DNA of 64,000 bases from Caballeronia sp. GAFFF1 (lineage in GTDB: Bacteria > Pseudomonadota > Gammaproteobacteria > Burkholderiales > Burkholderiaceae), in NCBI RefSeq assembly GCF_023630705.1, contig NZ_JALQEM010000034.1, positions 62,001 through 126,000 on the forward strand. The letters run 5' to 3'. Within the stretch, counting starts at the first letter, position 1. Every line of letters starts with the position of its first letter. The position numbers and the translations under genes are program-made. Below the pieces are notes generated by a model. It was not told the DNA's origin, made no database searches, and saw nothing but the letters and a program-made list of their open reading frames with translations. Positions 1 through 9,442 of the stretch are shown in pieces.

Positions 1-564
1 CACCGCGACCGAGTTCGCTGCGCTGACGAGCAACGTACGCGGCGCGTTCAGGCTCTTGAGATCGCGCGCGTCGAGCAAGCCCCAGACGGCCATCATCATG
101 ATGCCGACGGCTCCGCCAAAGTAGCCGCCATAGACGCCAAGCACCAACTGAATCGCGAGAACCGACGGCGCGCCGATGCGCCAGCGTCGCCGCAAGGCTT
201 CGCCAAGCGTGCGGCCGAATGCGAGCGCGAGACTCGCGCAGAGCATGAGCCACGGCAACAGGAACGAGAACGTGGATGACGACGTGCAGAGCAGCAGGGC
301 CGCGCCGATCAGCCCGCCGATGACGGTGATCAGAAGCATCGCGCGAAGCGACACCGGGCCGACCGGACGCAAGCCGTCGCGGTACGCCCACGCGCTGACC
401 ACGCCGCCGGGAAAGAGCGCCACGGTCGACGAAGCGTTCGCCTGAACCGGGGGCAAGCCCGCTGCAATGAGCGCGGGCAGGCTCACGAACGAGCCGCCGC
501 CCGCCAGCGCGTTCATCGCGCCCGCGAGGAAACCCGCGCCTGTCACAACGATAAGAGGTTCCAT
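1..564 (-). CDS. TauE/SafE-family membrane permease (N-terminal part, cut by window edge)
   Basis: The first 188 codons of a polytopic membrane protein are visible; the rest lies left of the window. The ATG is at 562-564 on the minus strand. The N-terminus reads as a hydrophobic helix followed by AGGGSFVSLPALIAAGLPP, the glycine-rich first repeat typical of TauE/SafE (DUF81) permeases, which export sulfite, sulfonates or organosulfur anions. A second family-like stretch, GVYGGYFGGAVGIMMM, follows near residue 150. The gene is divergent from a LysR regulator 81 bp away, which is the obvious candidate to control it. The substrate cannot be told from sequence. Confidence 0.85.
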   Translation of the reverse strand, partial: MEPLIVVTGAGFLAGAMNALAGGGSFVSLPALIAAGLPPVQANASSTVALFPGGVVSAWAYRDGLRPVGPVSLRAMLLITVIGGLIGAALLLCTSSSTFSFLLPWLMLCASLALAFGRTLGEALRRRWRIGAPSVLAIQLVLGVYGGYFGGAVGIMMMAVWGLLDARDLKSLNAPRTLLVSAANSVAV

Positions 565-645
565 GCGGCAGATCGTAGCGGGCGGCCTGCGCGCTTACAA
601 TCTGGCAATTCCAATGCGAGGCTTCGGCGCGACCGAAGGCACGGC

Positions 646-1530
646 ATGCGCTTCGACCTCACCGACATGCGGCTTTTTCTGACCGTGCTGGAGCGCGGCA
701 GCATCACGGCGGGCGCGCAGGCCATGCATCTTGCGCTGGCATCGGCGAGTGAACGCATTGCGGGCATGGAAGCGGCGCTCGGCGCACCGCTTCTCGAACG
801 CAATCGCCGGGGCGTGCAGGCGACCGCCGCCGGCGAAGCGTTCGTGCGGCATGCGCGCATGATTCTGTCTCAGGTCGAACAGATGAAGGGCGAGCTGCGT
901 CATTACGCAACCGGTCTCAAAGGCCGCATCAAACTGCTGTCGAATACGGCTGCCCTCGCCGCCTTCCTGCCGAAGCAACTCGCGCGCTTTCTGGCGGCGC
1001 ATCCCGATCTCGCCATCGATCTCGATGAACGGCCGAGCGTCGATATCGTGCAGTCGCTCGCCGAAGGCCGCGCGGACCTCGGCATCGTGGCCGATATCAC
1101 CGACCTCGCCAGCCTGCAGACGCATGTGATCGCGCGGGATCAACTCGTCGTGGTCGCGCACTGCACGCATCGCGTGGCGCAGCAATCAGCCGCGGCGTTC
1201 GCGGATATCGTGAGCGAAGCGTACGTCGGACTCGCGGATGCCGCGCTGGAGATGCATCTGGCCGAACGCGCGTCGCGGCTCGGCAAGCAACTGGACTACC
1301 GCATCCACATGCGCAGCCTCGACAACGTCGGCATGCTGGTCGAAGCGGGCATCGGCATCGCGATTCTGTCGGACGTCTCGGCGCAGGCGTTGCGGCGGCC
1401 CGGTCTCGCGATCGTGCCGCTATCGGAGCCTTGGGCCACGCGCCGCCTGCTGCTCTGCGCGCGCGCTTTCGATGCGCTGACGCCTCATGCGAGTCTGCTC
1501 GCGCACCAACTGATCGAGGCTGCGGCTTAA
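646..1530 (+). CDS. LysR-family transcriptional regulator
   Basis: This 294-residue protein has the standard LysR length. An N-terminal winged helix-turn-helix (about residues 1-60, with ERGSITAGAQAMHLALASAS as the recognition region) is followed by a periplasmic-binding-protein-like effector domain (about 90-290). The ATG at 646 gives the canonical start MRFDLTDMRLFL. It is divergent from the TauE/SafE permease gene, so control of that transporter is the simplest inference. Its 3' end overlaps the convergent polyphosphate kinase gene by 4 bp. The effector is unknown. Confidence 0.92.
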   Translation: MRFDLTDMRLFLTVLERGSITAGAQAMHLALASASERIAGMEAALGAPLLERNRRGVQATAAGEAFVRHARMILSQVEQMKGELRHYATGLKGRIKLLSNTAALAAFLPKQLARFLAAHPDLAIDLDERPSVDIVQSLAEGRADLGIVADITDLASLQTHVIARDQLVVVAHCTHRVAQQSAAAFADIVSEAYVGLADAALEMHLAERASRLGKQLDYRIHMRSLDNVGMLVEAGIGIAILSDVSAQALRRPGLAIVPLSEPWATRRLLLCARAFDALTPHASLLAHQLIEAAA

Positions 1531-2645
1531 AACGCCCGTCCGACGATCAGCGGATCGACCGGACCGATCGTCCTGATATCGCGATTCGCATAGGGCAGCC
1601 GATGCAGCACATAGCGCATGGCATTGAGGCGCGCGCGCTTCTTGCAATCGGAGCGCACGACGGTCCACGGCGTATCGGCGGTATCGGTGTGCGCGAACAT
1701 GGCTTCCTTGGCGGCGGTGTAGTCGTCCCACTTGTCGAGTGAAGCGAGGTCGACGGGACTGAGCTTCCATTGCTTGAGCGGATGCACTTGGCGCTCCTTG
1801 AAACGGCGGCGTTGTTCGGCGCGGCTCACGGAAAACCAGAACTTGATGATATGCACGCCGCTTTGCGTGAGATGCCGCTCGAATGCCGGCACCTGCTGCA
1901 TGAAGGCGTCGTACTCCTGATTCGTGCAGAAGCCCATCACGCGCTCGACGCCTGCGCGGTTGTACCACGAACGGTCGAACAGCACGATCTCGCCGGCAGT
2001 GGGAAGGTGTTCGACGTAACGCTGGAAATACCATTGGCCCCGCTCGCGTTCCGAAGGCTTCTCCAGCGCGACCACGCGCGCGCCGCGCGGATTCAGATGT
2101 TCCATGAAGCGTTTGATGGCGCCGCCCTTGCCGGCCGCATCGCGCCCTTCGAACAGGATCACGACGCGCTGACCCGTCTCTTTCACCCACGCCTGCAGCT
2201 TCAGCAATTCGACCTGAAGCCGGTACTTCTGCTTCTCATACGCCTGGCGCGACATGAGATGCTTGTACGGATACTCCCCGTGACGCCAGCCGGGCGACAG
2301 TTCTTCGTCCTGACGCTGCCTGCGCGATGCCGGCGCTCCGACGAGCGATGTCGCCTCGAAGAGATACGCGCGCAAGGTGGCCGCTTCGTCCGGAGACAGA
2401 CCGCCTATGATGGCTTTCAGCGTGTCGATGCGCGTTTCGGTGCTTTCGCTGGTCGAGGCGGCATACGCGAGCACGTCCGCCATGCCGCTCGTGATGAGTT
2501 CATTGGCCGCATCCACTGCGTCCTGCGTTTCCTGCTTGAGAATGGCCTCGGACGCTTCGGCAACGCTCACGTCGCCGTCGTGTTCCTGCGGTTCGCGTCG
2601 AGAAGTCGGGCCTGCGGACGTCCCGGTTGGTCTTGCGTTTTTCAA
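1527..2645 (-). CDS. ppk2: Polyphosphate kinase 2 family protein
   Basis: PPK2 enzymes transfer phosphate between polyphosphate and nucleoside di- or monophosphates. The Walker A loop FEGRDAAGKGGAIKRF, the Walker B-like FDRSWYNRAGVERVMGF and the lid sequence RRRFKERQVHPLKQWKLSP are all present in order, and the length (372 residues) suits a single-domain PPK2 with an N-terminal extension of about 120 residues. No ATG exists before the catalytic domain except far inside. I prefer the TTG at 2645, which follows GGGAG/AAAGGA sequences; a TTG at 2693 would add a very Arg-rich leader of doubtful reality. The YdcH-like gene lies immediately upstream on the same strand. Confidence 0.9.
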   Translation of the reverse strand: MKNARPTGTSAGPTSRREPQEHDGDVSVAEASEAILKQETQDAVDAANELITSGMADVLAYAASTSESTETRIDTLKAIIGGLSPDEAATLRAYLFEATSLVGAPASRRQRQDEELSPGWRHGEYPYKHLMSRQAYEKQKYRLQVELLKLQAWVKETGQRVVILFEGRDAAGKGGAIKRFMEHLNPRGARVVALEKPSERERGQWYFQRYVEHLPTAGEIVLFDRSWYNRAGVERVMGFCTNQEYDAFMQQVPAFERHLTQSGVHIIKFWFSVSRAEQRRRFKERQVHPLKQWKLSPVDLASLDKWDDYTAAKEAMFAHTDTADTPWTVVRSDCKKRARLNAMRYVLHRLPYANRDIRTIGPVDPLIVGRAF

Positions 2646-2702
2646 AGTCCTTTTCTCCCTAATGCCGCAGCGTATGCGGCGGCGCGTGCTCAAGCCGTCT
2701 CG

Positions 2703-2924
2703 TCAAGCCGCTTCGGCGGCCTTACGCAATACGACGTACAGCTTGTCTTTCAGCAACAGCTTTTCTTTCTTCAACGCTTCGACGGCAAAAGGATCGGCCC
2801 GGGTGACGCCGGTCTCCATATTGCGGATTTCATGATCGAGGGCATTGTGCCGGTCGAAGAGCTTCGAGAAGTGCGCGTCTTCAGTCTTGAGCCGGGATAT
2901 CAGGTCACGGTATTCGGGAAACAT
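2703..2924 (-). CDS. DUF465 / YdcH-like small coiled-coil protein
   Basis: A 73-residue protein, MFPEYRDLISRLKTEDAHF at its start, matching the DUF465 (YdcH) family in length and pattern: an N-terminal amphipathic stretch, then a helical hairpin rich in Lys and Glu. The start at 2924 follows GGAG with 9 nt spacing; an ATG five codons upstream (2939) is also possible. Its function is unknown in the family. It may be co-transcribed with the PPK2 gene downstream. Confidence 0.85.
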   Translation of the reverse strand: MFPEYRDLISRLKTEDAHFSKLFDRHNALDHEIRNMETGVTRADPFAVEALKKEKLLLKDKLYVVLRKAAEAA

Positions 2925-3165
2925 GCTGCGATTCTCCATGCGGTACGGATGAGAACGTCATTCAACACTACGTAGTACATCTTACCGATTGGCGCCGCTG
3001 TTTCGCCGCTCGCCGGCCGCTTCCATGCTGCGTAATATCGCCGCATCCGAACGCGTCGCATCCGAACGCCGCATGCGAGTCGTAGGCGAAAACCCTTCTG
3101 CCCGCCGACCCGTCCGCCGCGCACAATGGTCGTTCTGGGACGGCGCGTTCCCGCAGGGAGACATC

Positions 3166-3468
3166 ATGAAGACAACCGTTACCTCCGTCGTCGCGTTAGC
3201 GATTGGCGCTGGCGGCCTCGTTCTTGTCACCGCTTCGCAGGCGGACAATTCCGCTGCCCACAAGCTCGGGCAGATCGGCGTCATCAATCAGACGCTTCAG
3301 CCGAAACCGGCTAAATCGGCGCCCGCCTATTCGAATTCCAATACGACCTCCACCGGAAGCACTTACGGGAATACGGCGAACGGCGTCAACGGTCAGAACC
3401 CGTCGAATGCGGCCGCGAACACCGGCGCCGCCGCTCGCGCAGGCGCAGCCGCAGGCAGCGGCAAATAG
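3166..3468 (+). CDS. Small secreted Asn/Ala/Gly-rich protein, unknown function
   Basis: A 100-residue product with a clear signal peptide (MKTTVTSVVALAIGAGGLVL, cleavage near ASQADN) followed by a low-complexity tail rich in Asn, Ser, Thr, Gly and Ala. The ATG at 3166 is preceded by AGGGAG; the open frame extends further upstream but without a ribosome site. I do not recognise a family. It resembles the other tiny secreted protein at 20222-20545 in design (signal peptide plus Gly/Ser/Asn tail). Confidence 0.75.
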   Translation: MKTTVTSVVALAIGAGGLVLVTASQADNSAAHKLGQIGVINQTLQPKPAKSAPAYSNSNTTSTGSTYGNTANGVNGQNPSNAAANTGAAARAGAAAGSGK

Positions 3469-3476
3469 ACCAGACT

Positions 3477-3495
3477 GCTCCGCTTTGCGCGGAGC
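3477..3495 (+). terminator. Possible terminator hairpin
   Basis: GCTCCGC (3477-3483) and GCGGAGC (3489-3495) form a perfect 7-bp stem with a 5-nt loop, 8 nt after the stop codon of the small secreted protein. There is no uridine tract, so termination is only a possibility. Confidence 0.4.
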
Positions 3496-3585
3496 CGGTG
3501 CGCTTCGTTATCATGTTCCGCCGATCGGGCGGACGCCCCCGGTCGGCTTCGAACGCGAACGTGCCGGCGGCCAGGAGCGCATGGA

Positions 3586-4479
3586 ATGAACCTCCGGGGA
3601 TTGCAGTGCTTTATCGTGCTCGCTGAAGAGCTCAACTTCAGCCGTGCAGCAGAACGCCTGCACATTGCGCAGCCCGCGCTTTCACAACAGATCCGCTCGC
3701 TCGAAGAACGTCTCGGCAGCCAATTGGTCGACCGCGGCAGCCGGCCCTTGCGTCTCACGGAAGCGGGCAGCTATTTCTATACGGAAGCGCGGCAGATTCT
3801 CGAACGCTGCGAGCAGGCGGCGCTCGGCGTGCGCGCGATCGACGCCGGCACGCTCGGCTGGCTTGCAATCGGCTTTACCCGTTCGGCCATGTATAGCGTG
3901 CTGCCGCCGGCGCTCAAGGCATTTCACGCAGCGTATCCGAAAGTCGAGCTCAAGCTCTTCGAAATGTTGACCGAAGAACAAGCCGATGCCTTCCGCGATG
4001 CGCGCATCCATATCGGCATCGGCAGACAGGCGCCGGACCGGCCCGGCTGCGCGACGCGCACGCTGTTGCAGGAACGCGTGATGGCCGTGCTCGCATCCGA
4101 TCATCCGCTCGCGGAACGCGACACGGTTCGCATCGACGAACTCGCGCAAACGCCGCTCATCGTTTATCCGAAGCATCCCGCCGCGCATTTTCCGCGCTTC
4201 ATCGCTTCGCTGTATCGCGATGCGGGCGCCACGCTCAACGTCGCGCACGAGGCCTACGAGATACAGACCGCCATTGCGCTCGTCGCCGCAGGACTGGGCG
4301 TCACGTATGTAGGCGAATCGGTGGCGCTGCACGGCCGCTCCGACGTCGTCTATCGGCATCTTGCGGGACCGGGCGCGGCGCAGGTCACGTCGCTCACGGC
4401 GACCTTTCGAAGCACTGACGCCTCGCCGCATGTGCAGGCGTTTCTTGCGTGCCTTCCTTTTGCCGAAACGCCACGCTGA
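3586..4479 (+). CDS. LysR-family regulator, probably of the adjacent aromatic-acid genes
   Basis: A 297-residue LysR protein: helix-turn-helix in the first 60 residues (FSRAAERLHIAQPALSQQIR) and a BenM/CatM-like effector domain after it. An ATG two codons upstream is also possible; 3586 gives the typical MNLRGLQCFIVLAEELNF start, with CAGGAG at 3571-3576. It precedes and is co-oriented with the MFS transporter-LigJ-LigK genes, which it presumably regulates in response to an aromatic or tricarboxylic intermediate. That role is inferred from position only. Confidence 0.9.
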   Translation: MNLRGLQCFIVLAEELNFSRAAERLHIAQPALSQQIRSLEERLGSQLVDRGSRPLRLTEAGSYFYTEARQILERCEQAALGVRAIDAGTLGWLAIGFTRSAMYSVLPPALKAFHAAYPKVELKLFEMLTEEQADAFRDARIHIGIGRQAPDRPGCATRTLLQERVMAVLASDHPLAERDTVRIDELAQTPLIVYPKHPAAHFPRFIASLYRDAGATLNVAHEAYEIQTAIALVAAGLGVTYVGESVALHGRSDVVYRHLAGPGAAQVTSLTATFRSTDASPHVQAFLACLPFAETPR

Positions 4480-4676
4480 CCGAACGCGGCACCGCTTACG
4501 GCCGCTATAAGCAAAAGCCTATGGAAGCATGCGGAATCCGTCTTGGACGGCGGGCCTGTCGCGTTTCATGATGAGCGTTCGTGGCCGAAGCGCAGAAGCA
4601 CTCACTTCGACCATCGAACAATCATCAAACAGCCATCGAACGACGTCGGCCAAGAAGCCGGCGCATGGAGACGACG

Positions 4677-6023
4677 ATGACACGCGCGCCTGCTTCCGAG
4701 ATCGAGTCCGCGACCGCATCGGCGACGATGCATAAGGTGTACCGCCGCCTCATGCCGTTGCTCTTCGCGATGATGTTCTTCAATTATCTCGATCGCATCA
4801 ACATCGGCTTCGCTGCGCTCGACATGAATCACGCGCTCAACTTCAGCCCCGCCGTGTTCGGCTTCGCGGGCAGCGTGTTCTTCGTGGGCTACATGCTTCT
4901 CGAAGTGCCGAGCAACCTGCTATTGCATCGCGTCGGCGCGCGAAGATGGATCGCGCGCATTCTCATCACATGGGGCGCGGTCGCGGCGGCGACGGCCTTC
5001 GTCTTCAACGACACGAGCTTCTATACCGTGCGCTTTCTGCTCGGCGTCATGGAAGCGGGCTTTCTGCCGGGCGTGGCCGTCTATCTGACTAAGTGGTTTC
5101 CCGAGCGCTACCGGGCGCGCGCAGTGGGCGGCTATATCATCGCGGGCTCTTTTTCGGCGGTATTGGGCGGTCCCATCTCGACGGCGCTCATGACGTATGC
5201 CAACGGCCTGCTGGGCCTCGCGGGCTGGCAATGGATGTTCATCTGCGAAGGCGTGCCCGCCATCCTGCTCGGCCTCGTCACTTTGAAAGCGATGCAGGAG
5301 CGCCCTGCCGATGCCGACTGGCTCACGGCCGAAGAGAAGCAATGGCTCGAAAGCACGCTTCAGGCGGAACGCAAGCAGCTAGGCGGTGACGCGCATGTGT
5401 CGATGTGGCGCGTAGCCGGCGATATTCGCGTGTGGAGTCTCGCATGCCTCTTCGGGTGCGCGCTCGTCGGCATCTACGGGCTCTTTCTGTGGCTGCCGCA
5501 GATCGTCAAGGGACTCGGCCATCTCACCAACATCGAAGTGGGCTTTCTGTCGGCGGCGCCGCCGCTCCTGGGCGTGCTCGGCACCTTCATCATCAGCCGC
5601 AGCTCGGACCGCACAGGTGATCGCAAGAAGCACCTCGCCTTCGTCTATGGCATGAGTGCGATTGCGATCGCCGCGAGCGCCTACGCGCCCTCGCCCGTCA
5701 TCGCGTATGTGCTGCTGTGCGTGACCGGTCTTTTCATCTATGCAGGCAATCCGCTCTTCTGGAGCCTCGCTGCGTCGTTTCGCACGGGCGCGGCCGGCGC
5801 CGCGACGATTGCGCTCATCAACACCATCGCGCAGTTCGGCGGGCTCGTGGGACCGTGGAGCATCGGGCTCGTGCGCAATGCGACCGGCAACTTCAAGCTC
5901 GCGCTCGTGACGATCGCCGCCTTCCTCGTCGTCGCGACGATCATTGCGCTCGTCATGCGCGTGCGTCCATCCGACGATGCAGCGGTCGAGGAACGCACCG
6001 ACGACGCGCGCCGCAGCGCCTGA
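4677..6023 (+). CDS. MFS transporter, anion:cation symporter type
   Basis: A 448-residue, 12-helix major facilitator of the ACS (phthalate/gallate/glucarate permease) type. The signature FFNYLDRINIGFAALDMN is in the first helix region, and the conserved central loop and second six-helix bundle follow. I chose the ATG at 4677 because GGAG lies 7 nt before it; ATGs at 4665 and 4581 are in frame but poorly placed. It is followed 39 bp later by the LigJ-type hydratase gene, so the likely cargo is gallate, protocatechuate or a related carboxylate. Substrate is inferred from context. Confidence 0.9.
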   Translation: MTRAPASEIESATASATMHKVYRRLMPLLFAMMFFNYLDRINIGFAALDMNHALNFSPAVFGFAGSVFFVGYMLLEVPSNLLLHRVGARRWIARILITWGAVAAATAFVFNDTSFYTVRFLLGVMEAGFLPGVAVYLTKWFPERYRARAVGGYIIAGSFSAVLGGPISTALMTYANGLLGLAGWQWMFICEGVPAILLGLVTLKAMQERPADADWLTAEEKQWLESTLQAERKQLGGDAHVSMWRVAGDIRVWSLACLFGCALVGIYGLFLWLPQIVKGLGHLTNIEVGFLSAAPPLLGVLGTFIISRSSDRTGDRKKHLAFVYGMSAIAIAASAYAPSPVIAYVLLCVTGLFIYAGNPLFWSLAASFRTGAAGAATIALINTIAQFGGLVGPWSIGLVRNATGNFKLALVTIAAFLVVATIIALVMRVRPSDDAAVEERTDDARRSA

Positions 6024-6062
6024 GCATTCGTTTCGAATCCACGACACTTACACGAGCCATTC

Positions 6063-7100
6063 ATGATTATCGACTGTCACGGTCACTACACCACGTCGCC
6101 GCCGGAACATGAAGCGTGGCGAACGCGCCAGATACAGGCGCTCGCCGACGGCACGCCGGTGCCGCCCCGCCCGCGTATCAGCGACGATCAGATCCGCGAG
6201 AGCATCGGCAATGCGCAACTCAGAGTGCAACAGGAGCGCGGCATCGACCTGACGATCTTCTCTCCTCGCGCCGCCGGCATGGGCCATCACCTGGGCGATG
6301 CACAGGCCAACGCGGCATGGTCGAGCGAATGCAATGACCTGATTCATCGCGTCGTGTCCTTGTTTCCGCAGCATTTCGTCGGCGTGTGTCAGTTGCCGCA
6401 AGCGCCGGGCGTCGATCCGAGGAACTGCATTCCCGAATTGCGGCGCTGTGTCGAAGAGCTGGGCTTTATCGGCTGCAATCTCAATCCGGATCCGTCGGGC
6501 GGTCACTGGTCCGGTCCGCCGATGACGGACCGCCATTGGTATCCGCTCTACGAAGCGCTGGTCGAACTGGACGTGCCCGCGATGATTCACGTGTCTTCGT
6601 CGTGCAACCCGAATTTCCATGCAACGGGCGCGCATTACATCAACGGCGACACGTCCGTCTTCATGCAGTTGCTCACCGGAGATTTGTTCGCGGATTTCCC
6701 GACGCTCAAGCTCGTCATTCCGCATGGCGGCGGCGCCGTGCCGTATCACTGGGGCCGTTATCGCGGGCTCGCGCAGGACATGAAGCGCCCGCTTCTCTCC
6801 GACTACCTGCTCAACAACGTGTTCTTCGACACCTGCGTCTATCACCAGCCCGGCGCCGAGCTGCTCGCGCGCGTGATACCCGCGAAGAACATTCTCTTCG
6901 CTTCCGAAACCATCGGCGCGGTGCAAGGCATCGATCCCGAGACGGGCCATCACTTCGACGATACGCGCCGCTATATCGACGGCATTCGCTGGCTGAGCGA
7001 CGACGACAGGCAACGCATTTTCGAAGGCAATGCGCGCGCCGTGTATCCGCGCCTTGCCGCCCGGCTCGAACAGCACACACGCATTCAAGGAGTCGCATGA
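6063..7100 (+). CDS. ligJ: 4-oxalomesaconate hydratase, LigJ type
   Basis: A 345-residue amidohydrolase-superfamily protein that resembles Sphingobium LigJ closely along its length, as I recall that sequence. LigJ hydrates 4-oxalomesaconate (2-keto-4-carboxy-3-hexenedioate) to 4-carboxy-4-hydroxy-2-oxoadipate in the protocatechuate 4,5-cleavage and gallate pathways. Visible metal and active-site residues are His6 and His8 (DCHGH), His176 (MIHVSS), His221 (IPHGGGAVPYHWGR) and Glu282 (ASETIG). The stop codon overlaps the start of the aldolase gene, so the two are translationally coupled. The upstream ring-cleavage genes are not in this window. Confidence 0.9.
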   Translation: MIIDCHGHYTTSPPEHEAWRTRQIQALADGTPVPPRPRISDDQIRESIGNAQLRVQQERGIDLTIFSPRAAGMGHHLGDAQANAAWSSECNDLIHRVVSLFPQHFVGVCQLPQAPGVDPRNCIPELRRCVEELGFIGCNLNPDPSGGHWSGPPMTDRHWYPLYEALVELDVPAMIHVSSSCNPNFHATGAHYINGDTSVFMQLLTGDLFADFPTLKLVIPHGGGAVPYHWGRYRGLAQDMKRPLLSDYLLNNVFFDTCVYHQPGAELLARVIPAKNILFASETIGAVQGIDPETGHHFDDTRRYIDGIRWLSDDDRQRIFEGNARAVYPRLAARLEQHTRIQGVA

Positions 7101-7768
7101 TGAATCGTCCCGGATGGCGGCACAATCCGTCCGCGCCGCAAGCGAGCGCCGAGTTGCTCGACGCGCTGGCGTCACTTGCGGTATCGCTCCTCTCGGACAA
7201 CATGGCGCGCGCGTCGGGGACAGTGGGCCTCGTGCCTTACCATCGCCCCCGCGTCATGGCGGGCACGGCGGTGACCGTGCGCACGCGTCCCGGCGACAAC
7301 CTCGCGATTCACGCCGCTTTCGATTTCTGTCGCCCGGGCGACGTGCTCGTGATCGATGGCGGAGGCGACCTGCATCAGGCGCTCATGGGCGACATCATGG
7401 CCAGCTATGCGGAAAGTATCGGCGTCCGGGGTCTCGTGATCGACGGCGCGATACGCGATGTCGCTTCGCTGCGTGCCCGCGACTTTCCGGTGTACGCGCG
7501 CGGCGTCACGCATCGCGGGCCGTACAAGAACGGCCCCGGCGAGATCAATGTGCCTGTCACCGTCGGCGGCATGGTGGTGCATCCGGGCGATATCGTCGTC
7601 GGCGATGAAGACGGCGTGCTCGCCATAGCCCAAGCCGACGCGCAAGACGTGCTCGAAGGTGCCCGCGCTCAAGGGATCAAGGAAGCGCAGGCGTTGCGTT
7701 CCATCTGCGAGGGCGCGTTCGACCGGTCGTGGGTGAACGGCCAGATCGAGCGGGCGATGAAAGTCTGA
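7100..7768 (+). CDS. ligK: 4-carboxy-4-hydroxy-2-oxoadipate aldolase / oxaloacetate decarboxylase (RraA-like)
   Basis: A 222-residue RraA-fold class II aldolase. It would split the LigJ product into pyruvate and oxaloacetate and often also decarboxylates oxaloacetate. The family core GLVIDGAIRD (Arg119, Asp120), the preceding GDIMASYAESIG loop and the C-terminal VHPGDIVVGDEDGV are present. Two ATGs (7097 and 7100) overlap the LigJ stop codon; AAGGAG at 7087-7092 is 7 nt from the second, which I prefer. Pairing with LigJ makes the aldolase assignment much stronger than the generic RraA-like call. Confidence 0.88.
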   Translation: MNRPGWRHNPSAPQASAELLDALASLAVSLLSDNMARASGTVGLVPYHRPRVMAGTAVTVRTRPGDNLAIHAAFDFCRPGDVLVIDGGGDLHQALMGDIMASYAESIGVRGLVIDGAIRDVASLRARDFPVYARGVTHRGPYKNGPGEINVPVTVGGMVVHPGDIVVGDEDGVLAIAQADAQDVLEGARAQGIKEAQALRSICEGAFDRSWVNGQIERAMKV

Positions 7769-8046
7769 CCGCATGGTTTGCGCAGACGTATCGAAAGTCA
7801 ATCAGTAAAAGCGCCCGGTTCGCGAAGCGCTGCGCGCCTTTGTGCGGCGTGCCTCACACCGGGAATCGCACGATGGTTCGCAGAAGAGACTGACGTTCAC
7901 CTTGCAAAATATGCTCAAGCTTTCTTAATCGTTTCACGCGAAGCCATTCAAATAATCAACATCGGGTTATCGTTTGCGCGGCTTTTTCCCTCGGTAGTGT
8001 CGAAGGCATACTGTGCCTACATACAAATAAATGCTGAGAGAAAGCC

Positions 8047-9420
8047 ATGTACGGGGAATCGAGAACACTTTACTTCGCAGGACGGGCAGCGTCGGACGAT
8101 CTGACCGAACGACTGCATGCGCGTGGCTGGGCCATCGAATACGTGACGCCTGCCAAGCCGCCTAAAGCCGCCAGGCACGACAAGCGCGCCGCGGCAGGCG
8201 TCATCGATCTGACGAGCCGTGGCTATGCCGGGGACACGGCCGCGCTCGTGGGCTTACTTTCGAGCCAGCGCATCGGCTGGGTCGCGACAGTCGATCCCGA
8301 TCATGCGGAAAATCCCGATATTTCCCGCCTGATCCGCGATTACTGCTTCGACTACGTGACGATGCCGTCGGCATCGGACCGTATCGTCGATGCGGTGGGC
8401 CATGCATACGGCATGGTCTCGCTGCACGACGCCGCTTCCAACGATGCCTACAAGACCGATGGCCAGGAAGTCGGCATGGTCGGCACGTGCGAAGCGATGC
8501 AGGGCTTGTATCGCTCCATCCGAAAGGTCGCCATGACCGATGCGCCAGTCTTTATCTCGGGCGAATCGGGCACCGGCAAGGAACTGACGGCGCTCGCCAT
8601 TCACGCGCGTTCGGCGCGTCGCGATCAGCCGTTCGTGGCGATCAACTGCGGTGCGATTCCGCCGCATCTCTTGCAGTCCGAGCTCTTCGGCTATGAGCGC
8701 GGCGCGTTCACCGGCGCGAACCAGCGCAAGATCGGCCGCGTCGAAGCGGCGGACGGCGGCACGCTCTTTCTGGATGAGATCGGCGATCTGCCTCTCGAAA
8801 GTCAGGCTAGCCTGCTGCGCTTCCTTCAGGAACGCAAGATCGAGCGCCTTGGCGGGCAGACGTCGACGGCGGTGGACGTGCGCATCATTTCGGCCACGCA
8901 CGTCGACATGCAAACCGCGATGCTCGAAGGACGCTTCCGCGCGGACCTGTATCACCGTCTGTGTGTCTTGCAGATCGATGAGCCGCCGTTGCGCGTGCGC
9001 GGCAAGGACATCGAGTTGCTCGCCAACCATATGCTCGAACGCTTCCGGCGCGATGCGAGCCGCCGCCTGCGCGGGTTTTCGCCCTGCGCGATCGCCGCGC
9101 TTCACAACTACGCCTGGCCCGGCAACGTGCGCGAACTCATCAATCGCGTGAGGCGCGCCATCGTCATGAGCGAAGGGCGACAGATTCTCGCGAGCGATCT
9201 CGAACTCGGCGACTATGTGGAAGCCGCGCCGACCACGCTTGCGCAGGCGCGCGAAGCGGCGGAGCGGCAGGCCATCGAGGTGGCGCTCTTGCGGCATCGC
9301 GGACGGCTCGGCGAAGCCGCCGACGAGCTCGGCATCTCGCGCGTCACGCTGTATCGCCTGCTCACGGCCTACGGGCTGCGCGCGAAAGAAGAGCGCACGT
9401 TGCAGGTATCGAGCGCTTAA
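8047..9420 (+). CDS. Sigma-54-dependent activator, VpsR-like
   Basis: A 457-residue bacterial enhancer-binding protein. Residues about 1-130 form a receiver-like region without a clear acidic phosphorylation pocket, as in VpsR-type regulators of exopolysaccharide and biofilm genes. The AAA+ domain follows (Walker A GESGTGKE near residue 173, GAFTGA loop at 219-224 for sigma-54 contact, Walker [11 protein letters not shown]). A Fis-type helix-turn-helix closes the protein ([17 protein letters not shown]). The ATG is preceded by GAGAGA. Targets are unknown; the curli genes at 55-60 kb would be worth testing, but nothing in the sequence links them directly. Confidence 0.9.
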   Translation: MYGESRTLYFAGRAASDDLTERLHARGWAIEYVTPAKPPKAARHDKRAAAGVIDLTSRGYAGDTAALVGLLSSQRIGWVATVDPDHAENPDISRLIRDYCFDYVTMPSASDRIVDAVGHAYGMVSLHDAASNDAYKTDGQEVGMVGTCEAMQGLYRSIRKVAMTDAPVFISGESGTGKELTALAIHARSARRDQPFVAINCGAIPPHLLQSELFGYERGAFTGANQRKIGRVEAADGGTLFLDEIGDLPLESQASLLRFLQERKIERLGGQTSTAVDVRIISATHVDMQTAMLEGRFRADLYHRLCVLQIDEPPLRVRGKDIELLANHMLERFRRDASRRLRGFSPCAIAALHNYAWPGNVRELINRVRRAIVMSEGRQILASDLELGDYVEAAPTTLAQAREAAERQAIEVALLRHRGRLGEAADELGISRVTLYRLLTAYGLRAKEERTLQVSSA

Positions 9421-9442
9421 AGCCGCACGGCGACGTGCATCG

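Noticed and set aside
4506-4521. ATA-N10-TAT as a LysR operator before the MFS gene
   Set aside because: Too short and too common a pattern to support without conservation.
7778-8104. 108-codon open frame overlapping the start of the sigma-54 activator
   Set aside because: No ribosome site, overlaps the real gene by 58 bp, and composition unlike its neighbours.
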